Positions 53,060 through 62,700 of a DNA stretch of 64,000 nucleotides are shown here, piece after piece. A program made the position numbers and the translations under genes. Within the stretch, counting starts at the first letter, position 1. Each line of letters starts with the position of its first letter. Source of the DNA: Anaerolineae bacterium (lineage in GTDB: Bacteria > Chloroflexota > Anaerolineae > 4572-78 > J111); assembly GCA_022071955.1 (NCBI GenBank), contig JAJVIM010000009.1, forward strand, positions 1 through 64,000. Direction: 5' to 3'. A model generated the notes under the pieces. It had not been told where the DNA came from. It searched no databases and was given only the letters and a program-made list of their open reading frames with translations.

Positions 53060-53274
53060 CATTGCTCCATTCGAAAATAGGTTTGGGGGGTGTAATTCTT
53101 CAAATTTTACTCCCGCGCCGGAGAGAGGCAAAATCTCGCCGGCTGCCGGCTGCCGGGATTCTTAAACTCCTCTTAAGTTTTCCTTGAAATAAACTTAAAG
53201 ACAGCGCACCGCCGGGTGTGATATGCTGTTGCCATAAAATTGACAACCCGCCTGCCGCCAAGGAGGTAAACTTA

Positions 53275-54267
53275 ATGAACACCGCCACCATTCGCCAGCT
53301 CAACGAGCAAATTGCCGCCGAAGCCATTTTCTTAAAGGATTTACTGGTCGAAATCAACAAAGTGATGGTTGGCCAGCAGGCTCTGGTTGAGCGCGTTCTC
53401 ATTGCGTTGCTGGCCGATGGCCACATTTTGCTGGAAGGCGTGCCCGGTTTGGCCAAAACGTTGCTGGTGAAAACCGTGGCCCAGGCCATCCGGGCCGATT
53501 TCTCGCGCATTCAATTTACGCCGGATTTGCTGCCGGCCGATCTGGTTGGCACCCAGATTTACAACCCGCGCAGCGGTGAGTTCACCATCCACCAGGGGCC
53601 GCTGTTTGCCAACCTCATTTTAGCCGATGAAATCAACCGCGCCCCGGCCAAAGTGCAGAGCGCCTTGCTGGAAGCGATGCAGGAACGGCAAATCACCATC
53701 GGCGGCACAACCTACCACATGGAAAAAATGTTTTTGGTGCTGGCTACCCAAAACCCCATCGAGCAGGAAGGCACCTATCCCCTGCCGGAAGCCCAGGTTG
53801 ACCGCTTTATGCTCAAAGTGATGGTCGATTACCCCAAACCCAACGAAGAACTGCTCATCATCGACCGCATGACCGCCGCCACGCTGCCCGGCGTAACGCC
53901 GGTGGTCGCGCCGGAGCAAATTCTGCGTGCCCGCGAGATGGTCAAACAAATTTATGTCGATGACAAGATCAAGCAGTACGTCTTGAACCTGGTTCTGACT
54001 ACGCGCAATCCCGGCAACAACGGCCTCGGCGATCTGCGACCGTACATCGCTTTTGGCGCGTCACCCCGGGCCGGCATCAGCCTGGTGCAAACTGCCCGCG
54101 CTCACGCCTTTATCAATGGCCGCGGTTTTGTAACGCCGGAGGACATAAAAAATGTAGCGCCGGATGTCCTGCGTCACCGCGTCCTCACCAGCTACGAAGC
54201 CGAAGCCGAAAACATTACCAGCGCCGACATCGTGCAGCGCATTTTAGATTACACCGACGTTCCCTGA
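53275..54267 (+). CDS. MoxR-family AAA+ ATPase
   Basis: A 330-residue ATPase that acts as a chaperone for proteins with von Willebrand A domains. ATG 53275 follows AAGGAGGT. Walker A is GVPGLAKT, Walker B LILADEINRAPAKVQSAL; ERQITIGGTTY, LATQNPIEQEGTYPLPEAQ and DRFMLK are typical. Stop and start of the next gene overlap (TGATG), and the whole run to 58340 is one operon. Confidence 0.95.
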   Translation: MNTATIRQLNEQIAAEAIFLKDLLVEINKVMVGQQALVERVLIALLADGHILLEGVPGLAKTLLVKTVAQAIRADFSRIQFTPDLLPADLVGTQIYNPRSGEFTIHQGPLFANLILADEINRAPAKVQSALLEAMQERQITIGGTTYHMEKMFLVLATQNPIEQEGTYPLPEAQVDRFMLKVMVDYPKPNEELLIIDRMTAATLPGVTPVVAPEQILRAREMVKQIYVDDKIKQYVLNLVLTTRNPGNNGLGDLRPYIAFGASPRAGISLVQTARAHAFINGRGFVTPEDIKNVAPDVLRHRVLTSYEAEAENITSADIVQRILDYTDVP

Positions 54268-55154
54268 TGCTGACCACTGAATTGATGAACAAAATTCGCC
54301 ACATCGAAATCCGCACCCGGCGGCTGGTCAACGACAGTTTTGCCGGCGACTACCACGCCGTGTTCAAAGGGCGCGGCATGGAATTTGACGAAGTGCGCCC
54401 CTACCTGCCCGGCGACGAAGTCCGGGCCATCGATTGGAACGTGACCGCCCGCACCGGCCTGCCCTACGTTAAGCGCTACGTTGAAGAGCGCGAACTGACG
54501 GTGGTGTTGATGGTCGATGCCAGCGGGTCGGGTGATTTTGGTTCGCAGCAGCAGTTTAAACGCGAACTGGCCGCCGAGCTGGCCGCGGTGCTGGCCTTTT
54601 CGGCCACCACCAACAAAGACAAAGTCGGCCTGCTGATTTTTACCGATAAAATTGAGCTGTATATTCCGCCGCGCAAAGGCCGCAAACACGTGCTGCGCCT
54701 TATCCGCGATCTGCTGGCCTTTGAACCCGGCGGCCACGGCACAAATCTCCGGCTGGCCCTCGACTCAATCAACCAGATTCTCAAGCGGCGCAGCATCATC
54801 TTTTTGATTTCAGATTTTCTGGCCAATCCGGACTCCTACCGCCAGCAACTTTACATCACCAACCGCAAACACGATGTCATCGCCGTGGATTTGAGCGATC
54901 CGCTGGAATCGAGCATGGCCAACGTGGGGCTGCTGGCTTTGGAAGATGCCGAAAGCGGCGAAATTATTTGGGTTGACACCGCCAGCCGCGAGTGGCAGCG
55001 CAATTTTTCGCAGCAAACCCGCCACTTCAACGCGGCCAAAAGCCGGGCGCTGGCCAGCGCCGGCGTCGATCAAATTGGCATCGCCACCGATCAGGATTAC
55101 GTGAAAGCATTGACCCTCTTTTTTCAACAACGGTCCAGGCGATTGCGCCGCTAA
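54267..55154 (+). CDS. DUF58 (VWA-like) protein
   Basis: A 295-residue cytosolic protein of the DUF58 family that usually pairs with MoxR. It has the YHAVFKGRGMEFDEVRPYL and GDEVRAIDWNVTARTG motifs, and a VWA-like metal site in VVLMVDASGSGDFG. Starts inside the moxR stop codon. Confidence 0.94.
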   Translation: MLTTELMNKIRHIEIRTRRLVNDSFAGDYHAVFKGRGMEFDEVRPYLPGDEVRAIDWNVTARTGLPYVKRYVEERELTVVLMVDASGSGDFGSQQQFKRELAAELAAVLAFSATTNKDKVGLLIFTDKIELYIPPRKGRKHVLRLIRDLLAFEPGGHGTNLRLALDSINQILKRRSIIFLISDFLANPDSYRQQLYITNRKHDVIAVDLSDPLESSMANVGLLALEDAESGEIIWVDTASREWQRNFSQQTRHFNAAKSRALASAGVDQIGIATDQDYVKALTLFFQQRSRRLRR

Positions 55155-55167
55155 TACGGAACGCGCC

Positions 55168-56145
55168 ATGAGCAAACCAAAACGCCTGCTTTTTATCTCG
55201 ATCATTGCGACTGCGCTGATGCTTCTGCCGGTCCTGCCGGCGCAGGCGGCTGGCGGCGTGCAGGCCAGTCTCACGGCCAGCCACAGCGAGCTGACCGTCG
55301 GCGACCCGGTTGAGTTGACCCTGCAAGTTACCCACCCGGCCGGGACACAGGTGATTATCCCCAAACTGGAGCAAAGTTGGGGCAATTTTGAGGTCCGCCA
55401 ACAGGGGCCGGCCCAGACCAGCACCAACCCCGACGGCACCGCTACCACCCGCCAAACCATCAGCGTGACGCTGTTCCGGCCCGGCACATTTGAAACACCG
55501 CCGCTGCCATTTTCGGTGACGGATGCCGGCGGCCACACCACCAACAGCACCGCCGCGCCAATTTCGCTCACGGTGACGCCGGTGCTGGCTCCGGGCGATA
55601 CCAGCCTCAACGATATTCGCCCTCAGGCCGATATGAAAATCCCTTTCCCGTGGCCGGCGCTGCTGGGCGGGCTGGCCGCGGCGGCGGCGATCGCAGCGGT
55701 CGGCTGGCGCTTTTTGCGGCGGCCTCACCGCGTGGTTGACAGCCGTCCCCCCTACCAGGTTGCCCTCGATGAACTGAACCGTATTGCGGCGCTGGGACTG
55801 CCCAACCGCGGTCGCTTCAAAGAACATTACAGCCGGGTTACCGATGTGCTGCGGCTTTATCTGGAAACCCAGTTTGGCCTCAACGCCACCGATCGCACCA
55901 CCACCGAACTCAAACAGGAGCTGGCCTACACCGCATTGGCCGTTGACCACGTAGTCCGCCTGATCACCCTCTTCGCCGAGGCCGATCTGGTAAAGTTTGC
56001 CAACGCCGCGCCCAGCCTGGACGAAGCCGGGCAGTTACTGGCCGAGGCGCGCCAGTTGGTGGAACAGACCCACACCCAACCGGACGATACCGACTCCACC
56101 ACATTGCCCATCAACACCCGCCGGCCCGCGGAGGCGCCTCGATGA
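55168..56145 (+). CDS. BatD-like exported protein (DUF4381-type)
   Basis: A 325-residue protein: signal peptide (about 1-27, LPVLPAQAAG), an external immunoglobulin-like part (SELTVGDPVELTLQVTHPAG), one helix (about 163-183) and a cytoplasmic C-terminal helix-rich part. The layout and position, between DUF58 and VWA genes, match BatD/DUF4381 proteins. Overlaps the next gene by four bases. Confidence 0.85.
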   Translation: MSKPKRLLFISIIATALMLLPVLPAQAAGGVQASLTASHSELTVGDPVELTLQVTHPAGTQVIIPKLEQSWGNFEVRQQGPAQTSTNPDGTATTRQTISVTLFRPGTFETPPLPFSVTDAGGHTTNSTAAPISLTVTPVLAPGDTSLNDIRPQADMKIPFPWPALLGGLAAAAAIAAVGWRFLRRPHRVVDSRPPYQVALDELNRIAALGLPNRGRFKEHYSRVTDVLRLYLETQFGLNATDRTTTELKQELAYTALAVDHVVRLITLFAEADLVKFANAAPSLDEAGQLLAEARQLVEQTHTQPDDTDSTTLPINTRRPAEAPR

Positions 56146-57149
56146 ATTTCAGGTTTGAGTCGCCCTGGATTTTGAGCCTGTTGCTGTTGCTACCGCTGTT
56201 AGCCGCCTGGCCCTACTTCACTAAACAATGGGCCAAACCGGCCGCCCTGCGCTACGCCGATGTAAAAATGATCGCCAAACCGGTGGCGTCGTGGCGGCTG
56301 TTAGGCCAGCCGCTGCTGGCGCTGGCGCGAGTGACCATTATCGGGCTGGTTATTTTGGCGCTGGCCCGGCCGCAAACCGGGCAGGCCCGCGAAATCATCA
56401 ACGGCAAAGGGGTAGACATCGCCCTGGCGCTGGATATTTCTGGCAGCATAGCCTCGCTGGATTTTCAGCCGCAAAACCGGCTGGAAGCGGCCAAAGGCGT
56501 CATCGGCGATTTTGTGCAGGAACGGCCCTACGACGAAATTGGGCTGGTGGTATTTGCCCAAAACGCCTTTAACCAAAGCCCGCCCACCACCGACCACGAA
56601 GTGTTACAGCGGCTGCTGGCCCAAACAAAACTGGCCACAGATCTGGGCATCGATGACGGCACGGCCATTGGCATGGGGCTGGCCAACGCTGGCAACATGC
56701 TCAAAGACTCCAGCGCCGAAAGCAAAGTGATCATTTTGCTGACCGACGGGGTGAACAATGCCGGCCAGATTGACCCCATTACCGCCGCCGAAGCGGCCAA
56801 ATCGCTGGGCATTAAAGTGTACACTATCGGGATGGGTAAACCGGGGCAGGTGCCGGTACCGGTGCAGGATATTTTTGGCCGCCAACAAGTGGTGATGCAG
56901 GAAAGCACGCTCGATGAAGCGACGTTGCAAAAAATCGCTCAAATCACCGGCGGCCGCTACTACCGCGCCGTCGACAGCCAGGATTTGCAGAAAATTTACG
57001 GCGAAATCAACAGCCTGGAACAATCGAACATTCAAATTGAGCGGTACACCCGCTACCGGGAATGGGCGGTGTGGCTGCTGGTTCCGGCGCTGCTGCTACT
57101 GCTGGCCGAACTGATTCTGCGAAAAACGGTTTTCCGACGGCTACCTTGA
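56142..57149 (+). CDS. VWA-domain membrane protein, BatA-like
   Basis: A 335-residue protein with two N-terminal helices and one C-terminal helix enclosing a von Willebrand A domain (about 85-290). The metal-ion site DxSxS is intact in ALALDISGSIASLD, with LLTDGVNNAG downstream. Part of the MoxR-type operon; thought to act in envelope stress or complex assembly. Short non-coding gap (about 130 bp) to the next gene. Confidence 0.92.
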   Translation: MNFRFESPWILSLLLLLPLLAAWPYFTKQWAKPAALRYADVKMIAKPVASWRLLGQPLLALARVTIIGLVILALARPQTGQAREIINGKGVDIALALDISGSIASLDFQPQNRLEAAKGVIGDFVQERPYDEIGLVVFAQNAFNQSPPTTDHEVLQRLLAQTKLATDLGIDDGTAIGMGLANAGNMLKDSSAESKVIILLTDGVNNAGQIDPITAAEAAKSLGIKVYTIGMGKPGQVPVPVQDIFGRQQVVMQESTLDEATLQKIAQITGGRYYRAVDSQDLQKIYGEINSLEQSNIQIERYTRYREWAVWLLVPALLLLLAELILRKTVFRRLP

Positions 57150-57278
57150 AACACAATTATGAAGGATGAAGGATGAATTGTTCTACTCGCCACCCGCTGC
57201 CCGCCACACACAAAATCTTCATCTTTGGCATCGGTCCGATAGCGAGTGATTGACGCCCTTATTCCAAGGAAAACAGTA

Positions 57279-58340
57279 ATGTCATTTGCCAACCCGTTCT
57301 TTTTATACCTGCTACCGATTTTGCTGCCGCTGCTGACGGTGTTTTTGATTTGGGCCGGCCGGCGACAACGCACCGCGCTGAACAAACTGGGCAACCCGGC
57401 TCTGGTGCAGCGATTGACCGCGTCGGTGAACTGGCCCGGCCGGCGCTGGCAATCGCTGCTGTGGCTGGCGGCGCTGGCCACGCTGCTGCTGGCGATGGCC
57501 CGGCCGCAGTGGGGCACGGAAACCAAAGAGGTTAAACAACATGGCATTGAGGTGATGGTGGCGCTGGATGTATCTAACAGTATGCTGGCGCAGGATATTA
57601 AACCGGACCGGCTGAGCCGGGCCAAAATGGAAATTGCCGAGCTGATGAACCGGCTGGGCGGCAATGAAATTGGGTTGGTGGTTTTCTCCGGGGCCAGTTT
57701 TATCCAGTTTCCGCTCACCTCCGATACCAACACCGCGCTCACTTTTTTGGACAGCGCCCGCCCGGAGGTAATTTCCAAACCGGGCACCGACGTTGGCGAC
57801 GCCATTCGCACGGCGCTGCGCGGCTTTGATGCCGAACGCCCCAGCCAAAAAGTCATCATCCTGATTACCGATGGTGAAGCTCACGACACCGCCGTTTTTG
57901 ACGCGGCCAAAGAGGCCGCCGACCAGGGCGCGCGACTGTACACCATTGGTTTTGGCTCGACGGCCGGCGAACCGATTCCCCTGCGCGATGCCGCCGGGAA
58001 TGTGACCGGCTACAAAAAGGACCAAAACGGACAGGTTGTCATCTCCAAACTTGACGAAGCGACGCTGCAAAAAATCGCTGAAATTGGCGGGGGGAAATAT
58101 TATCACGCCGGCGCAGACGGCAGCGAATTGGCGGCCATCGCTGCGGAACTGGACGCGCTGCAAAAATCATCGCTGTCTACCCGGGTTGAAACCTGGAGCA
58201 TTGAGCGGTTTCAGATTTTTTTGTGGGCAACGTTGATGGCGCTGGTAGCCATCGAACTTATTCCCGACCGGCTGCGGCAGAAAAGCAGCAAGCGAGCGGC
58301 AATGGGCCGGGCGCTGCTTTCAACCGGCGGCGAAAAATAG
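57279..58340 (+). CDS. VWA-domain membrane protein, BatB-like
   Basis: A 353-residue paralogue of the preceding VWA protein. ATG 57279 has AAGGAAAAC upstream; the frame's earlier ATG is unsupported. Two N-terminal helices, the VWA metal site in VMVALDVSNSMLAQD, IILITDGEAHDT and a C-terminal helix are visible. Last gene of the MoxR-type operon and convergent with 58348. Confidence 0.92.
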   Translation: MSFANPFFLYLLPILLPLLTVFLIWAGRRQRTALNKLGNPALVQRLTASVNWPGRRWQSLLWLAALATLLLAMARPQWGTETKEVKQHGIEVMVALDVSNSMLAQDIKPDRLSRAKMEIAELMNRLGGNEIGLVVFSGASFIQFPLTSDTNTALTFLDSARPEVISKPGTDVGDAIRTALRGFDAERPSQKVIILITDGEAHDTAVFDAAKEAADQGARLYTIGFGSTAGEPIPLRDAAGNVTGYKKDQNGQVVISKLDEATLQKIAEIGGGKYYHAGADGSELAAIAAELDALQKSSLSTRVETWSIERFQIFLWATLMALVAIELIPDRLRQKSSKRAAMGRALLSTGGEK

Positions 58341-58347
58341 GTTGCAG

Positions 58348-59616
58348 CTACCTGCCCCACACTTTTAAATCAAAATGGTCAACCGCTTTACCCTGTGCGC
58401 CGGCGCAGAGCAGCAACGGCACCGGCTCACCGCCGGCCAACTCATCAGAGTCGAGCGCGTCGTAATCGGCAAAATTGATTACCCGGCCATCTCCATCGTA
58501 CAGCACCAAAGCGACAACCAAATATTGTTCAAGCTCATCAACCGGCCCGGTGATTGCCCCGGTAACGCAGTACGAATCGCCGTCGGTTTGATTGGCCAGA
58601 TCAGACACCTCAACCCCCCGGTGACGGATGCCTTTGGCGGCGCTACCCATTGCCCCCAAATTTGCGCCATCGCTCTGGCCGCTGAGCACAAAAGGAATAC
58701 TCTCGCCGGCGTCCACGTAATCGATGGGCCAGGAGTCGTAGTGGGTTGCCGCGCCGGCGGCAATAAACCACAGCTCGCGGGTTGAGCCGCTGGTGTTGGT
58801 CAGCATCCCGTACACCCTGTTGCCATCAACCCGAACGCCGGCAAATGACCAGTTGGTATCAACCGGCGTGGCGGTAGCGGTTGGCAGCGGCGTGCGCGTG
58901 GGCCGAGGCGTTGGTGTGGACCAGGCCGTTGGGGTGGCCAACGCCGCTCCCGGCGGTGGGTTAGCCACGGTAGCAGTAGCCGTAGCCACATCCGTGGCCA
59001 GCACAAAGGGAATACGGGTTGACGTTGGCAGGTAGGGCGGCGGGGTGCGGGTTGGCGGGCGCGTGGACGTGGGATAAGTATTGCGCACGTAGATTTCGTT
59101 ATCAATCATCTCGTCGGTGATCATTTCAAGCGTGGGTTCGGCCGGAATCGACTCATCGGCGGGTTCGATGGTGAATTGCGGCCCGGCCGGAGCCGGTGCG
59201 GCAGCCTGCTGCGAGACTGTCGGCGGCGGGGCCACAGCCACAACCGTGGCCGGCAGGCTATCAACCTGCACCAACTGGGTGGTAGCCCGGGCCGGAACCG
59301 GTGTGGGCGGCAGATTGACGGGCGCAGCCGCCGGAGTCGGCGCGCCGCCGGATTGCACCAGCGCGGCGGTTGGCGTGAGCGTGGGCAGCGGGGTGCGGGT
59401 GAGCGTGGGCAATGAGGTGCGGACGGCGTAAGGATTGGCCGCCAACCCCAGCGTCCGCTGGAAGATAAATTGATTGAAAGCGCATACCGCCCCAAACAAC
59501 ACCAGCACAGAGAGCGCCAAGGCCAGTTGCACCACTGCCCGCATCAGGCGGACAGCGGGATTGGGCGGCGGCTGGCGGCGGGCAAATTGTTCGGGTTGAT
59601 AAGTGTAGCGTGGCAT
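58348..59616 (-). CDS. Membrane-anchored Pro/Thr-rich protein, unknown function
   Basis: A 422-residue protein with one helix (about 24-47), a disordered Pro/Thr/Ala region of about 200 residues with recurrent TPTPRPTRTPLPT-like segments, and a C-terminal domain (about 255-422) with an FxLYD-like sandwich flavour: VDGNRVYGMLTNTSGSTREL, VVALVLYDGDGRVINFADYD. No enzyme motif is seen. Similar anchor-linker-domain proteins recur elsewhere in the window. It is downstream of the multihaem gene and separated from it by a hairpin. Confidence 0.75.
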   Translation of the reverse strand: MPRYTYQPEQFARRQPPPNPAVRLMRAVVQLALALSVLVLFGAVCAFNQFIFQRTLGLAANPYAVRTSLPTLTRTPLPTLTPTAALVQSGGAPTPAAAPVNLPPTPVPARATTQLVQVDSLPATVVAVAPPPTVSQQAAAPAPAGPQFTIEPADESIPAEPTLEMITDEMIDNEIYVRNTYPTSTRPPTRTPPPYLPTSTRIPFVLATDVATATATVANPPPGAALATPTAWSTPTPRPTRTPLPTATATPVDTNWSFAGVRVDGNRVYGMLTNTSGSTRELWFIAAGAATHYDSWPIDYVDAGESIPFVLSGQSDGANLGAMGSAAKGIRHRGVEVSDLANQTDGDSYCVTGAITGPVDELEQYLVVALVLYDGDGRVINFADYDALDSDELAGGEPVPLLLCAGAQGKAVDHFDLKVWGR

Positions 59617-59654
59617 TGACCTGTGTCCTTCCCTTTACGCGGAACCGGGTAAAG

Positions 59655-59682
59655 GGGGAGGGAGCGAGCTTGCTCCCTCCCC
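59655..59682. terminator. Hairpin between the multihaem gene and the Pro/Thr-rich protein gene
   Basis: GGGGAGGGAGC (59655-59665) and GCTCCCTCCCC (59672-59682) form an 11-bp GC-rich stem with a six-base loop. The T tail on the - strand is weak (CTTTACC), so a partial terminator. Confidence 0.6.
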
Positions 59683-59704
59683 AATTCAGGCAAACGGGCT
59701 AAAC

Positions 59705-62700
59705 TTACTTGGTTGCAGCCGACGCGGGCGGATCGGTGTAGGCCGAGACCCCATCGGCGTTGAAGGCTTGCACGCGGTACCAGTAGGTGGTTTTGCGGGA
59801 TAACCCGTTGTCGGTGTAAACCGTCTGGTTGATCCCAACCGAGGCAACCCACGTCCAGGTTGCGCCGCCATCGGTGCTGCGTTCAATGTTGAAACCCTCT
59901 TCATTGTTGGAGTTATCCGTCCAGCGCATTCGCAACGAGGTGCGGTCTCGCCGGATAATTTGCAGGTTTGAGGGCGGCTGCGGAATTTCACCGGGCGTAA
60001 CCACCGTTACCTGATTGGACGGCGCGGAGCGCACAATGCCAAACGTGGGGCCGGCATCCAGGAAGGCGACCACCTGATAGCTGTAGGTCATCTTCGGCTC
60101 AACCGTGGTATCGCTGAAACTGGTTGCATTGGCCGGAGCCTGGCCCACGTCAACCCAGGTTGCGCCGCCATCGGTGCTGCGCTCAACGATAAAGCCGGTT
60201 TCGATGGTAGCGTTATCGGCCCAAACCAGATCGATCTGGGTGGTTGATGCGCCCCACACGTCCAGGTTAGAGGGTGCGGCCGGCGCAACCGGCGGCGTGG
60301 TAACCGTGGCTACCGGCGAGGGCAACGAATCTACGGTGACGGGCATTGCAAACACGCGGTACGAGTAGGTAAGGAACGGCTGCACGGTCAGATCGCTGAA
60401 GGCCAACACATCGGCCGCGGTCTGGCCAATATCGAGCCAGGTTACGCCGCCATCATCGCTGCGCTGGATGCTGTAGCCGGTGAGGGTACCGGTGCCGGCA
60501 TCCCAGGCCAGGTCAACCTGCTGGCCGCTAACGGCAATCGCGGTGAGCATGGTGGGTGGGTTGGCCACGCCGCTGGTTTGACCCTGCGCCGGCAAACTCC
60601 AGGTAGACATACCCGAGGCGTTTTGAGCCGCGACGCGGTAGTTATAGGTCATGCCCGGTAAAACGGTGGTATCGGTCCAGATGTTGCCGCCGTTGGCCAG
60701 GCCGGGTGTCTGGCTGGGGATGGTAGCCACAGTCACAAAGTCGGCCACAACGGGCACATCCTGCCGCTGGATCACAAATTCGGTTTCGTTTTCGGCGGTG
60801 TCAATCCAGGACATCGTGATGGCGTTGGGTTGAGCCGGTGGCACAAAGCGCAGGTTTTCGGGCGGCAGCGGCAGGTCGATGGGGGTAGTGATGAGCACCG
60901 CCGCCGAGCGGGTGCTTTTGCCTTTGGCGTTGTAGGCCTGCACCTGATACGAGTAGGTTTTGGCCACGTTCAACGCCTCGTGGCGGAAGGTGGTATTGTT
61001 GCTGCCCTGAACAACGGCCAGTTTATCCCAACTGGCGGTGGCGTTGCTTTTGCCGTAGCGCACCCAAATAATGTACCCTTCGGCGTCGGATTGGGGTATC
61101 CAGTTCAGATCGATGGTGAACGGATCAACCACAGAAGCCGAGACACCGGCCGGGGTAGCCGGTTTGGCCGGCACGCGGGTATCGGCGCTGGCCGACAGGA
61201 AGGGTTCGCCTTTGCCGGTGAGCAGCCAGGCGGCGTAAGCAATGCCGCCCCAGTTGTCGCGCAGCGGCTGGCCGTCCATATCGGTCATTCCATCCAGGCC
61301 GATGACATCGCTCAGGTAGTTGGGAGTGAGCGGGTAGTTGGGTTCGTAGATGCTGGGCGGGCCTTCGGGGCGCACGGTGGAGGTATCGCTGTTTTTCAGG
61401 TGCTCCATAAACTCGCGGTTGTGGGTTTGCCAGTACACTTCGGCGCGGGCATTCAGATCGCCGCAGGTGGCCACACTTGCCGGCTTTTTGAAGCGATAAA
61501 CCACAATATCGCGGTTCAGGCCGTCGGGGTAGCGGGCGGGGTCTTCGCTGGGCAGGTAGGTGACCGGATCGTAGGTGATGAACTTGGTCCCGTTGGCGCT
61601 GTAATCGGCGTAGGAGAAGCCTTTGGGCGGGATGCGGTTGTCGAACAAAATGGTGTCATTGAGCAGATTGGGTGATGGGGTGCAGCCGGTAGCGGTGCAG
61701 GTGCCGGTTACCTTTTCATACACCATCACCGCGTTATTGTCCGGGTTGCGGGCATCGATAATGCGCGACACGGCCCGATTAAAGGGATGGGTGGCGTCGG
61801 TGCTGAGCATCGCCTGCGCTGAGTCGTACACGCCGGACTGGTAGGCAAGGTTGCCCTGGCCATCGGTTACTTCCAAACTCAGCCACATGCGGCGGCCATC
61901 GGGGTAGCCGGAGGGGATGCGGTGGCCGGTGTTGTTGTTTACCCGCACCCGTACCTGGCAGGCGGTGCCGGCGGTACCAATCGGCTCAACGGCATCATTG
62001 ACAATGGCGGTGGTAACGGCATCGTTGAGGCCAACTTCTGAGTTGCGTTTGGCCCGATCCCACATTGTGCTGCGGTCAGACAGCATACCGGGGAAAACGC
62101 GGGTGTCGTTGCCGGTGGGCGCGCCAATCACTTCCAGATCGACTTCAGGATAGAGGATTTTCATCATATCCGGCAGATCGCGGTTAGAGCCGTTGAATTT
62201 GTGGAAAGCGGTGCCGCCGGTGGGGTTGCGGTCTTTGGCGTAGGGGAACCAGCCAGTCAGGGTGGGGTCCGGGTTGAGCGAAACCGCCGCATTATCGGCA
62301 TATTCGTGTTTCATGGTGGGCATGTGGCAATCCTGGCAGCGCTGGAAATCGGCCGAACCTTCGGTGCCAAAGGCGCTGAACTTCCACTCGGTGTAGGTGC
62401 GCTGCTCGGGCATGCCGTGGTTGAGCACCGGCACGGTCAGATCGTGGCAGGAGCCGCAAAACTCGGACGAGCGGATAAATTCGCCGTCAAAAGTTGGGTG
62501 CTCCAGCGAGATGGACTGGGCCTGATAATCCGGCACGCCATTGACCACGGGCGGGCCGATGGGCACTTCAAAGTGGATGGGGGTGGAGCCATCGGGGCTG
62601 ATGGCTACCATTTGGCCGAGCACATTGGTTACGCCGGAAGATGGCCAGCCGGGCGGGTAAATGCCGTAAGTTTGACCGGTGTAGTTGGTCAGCGTGCCAT

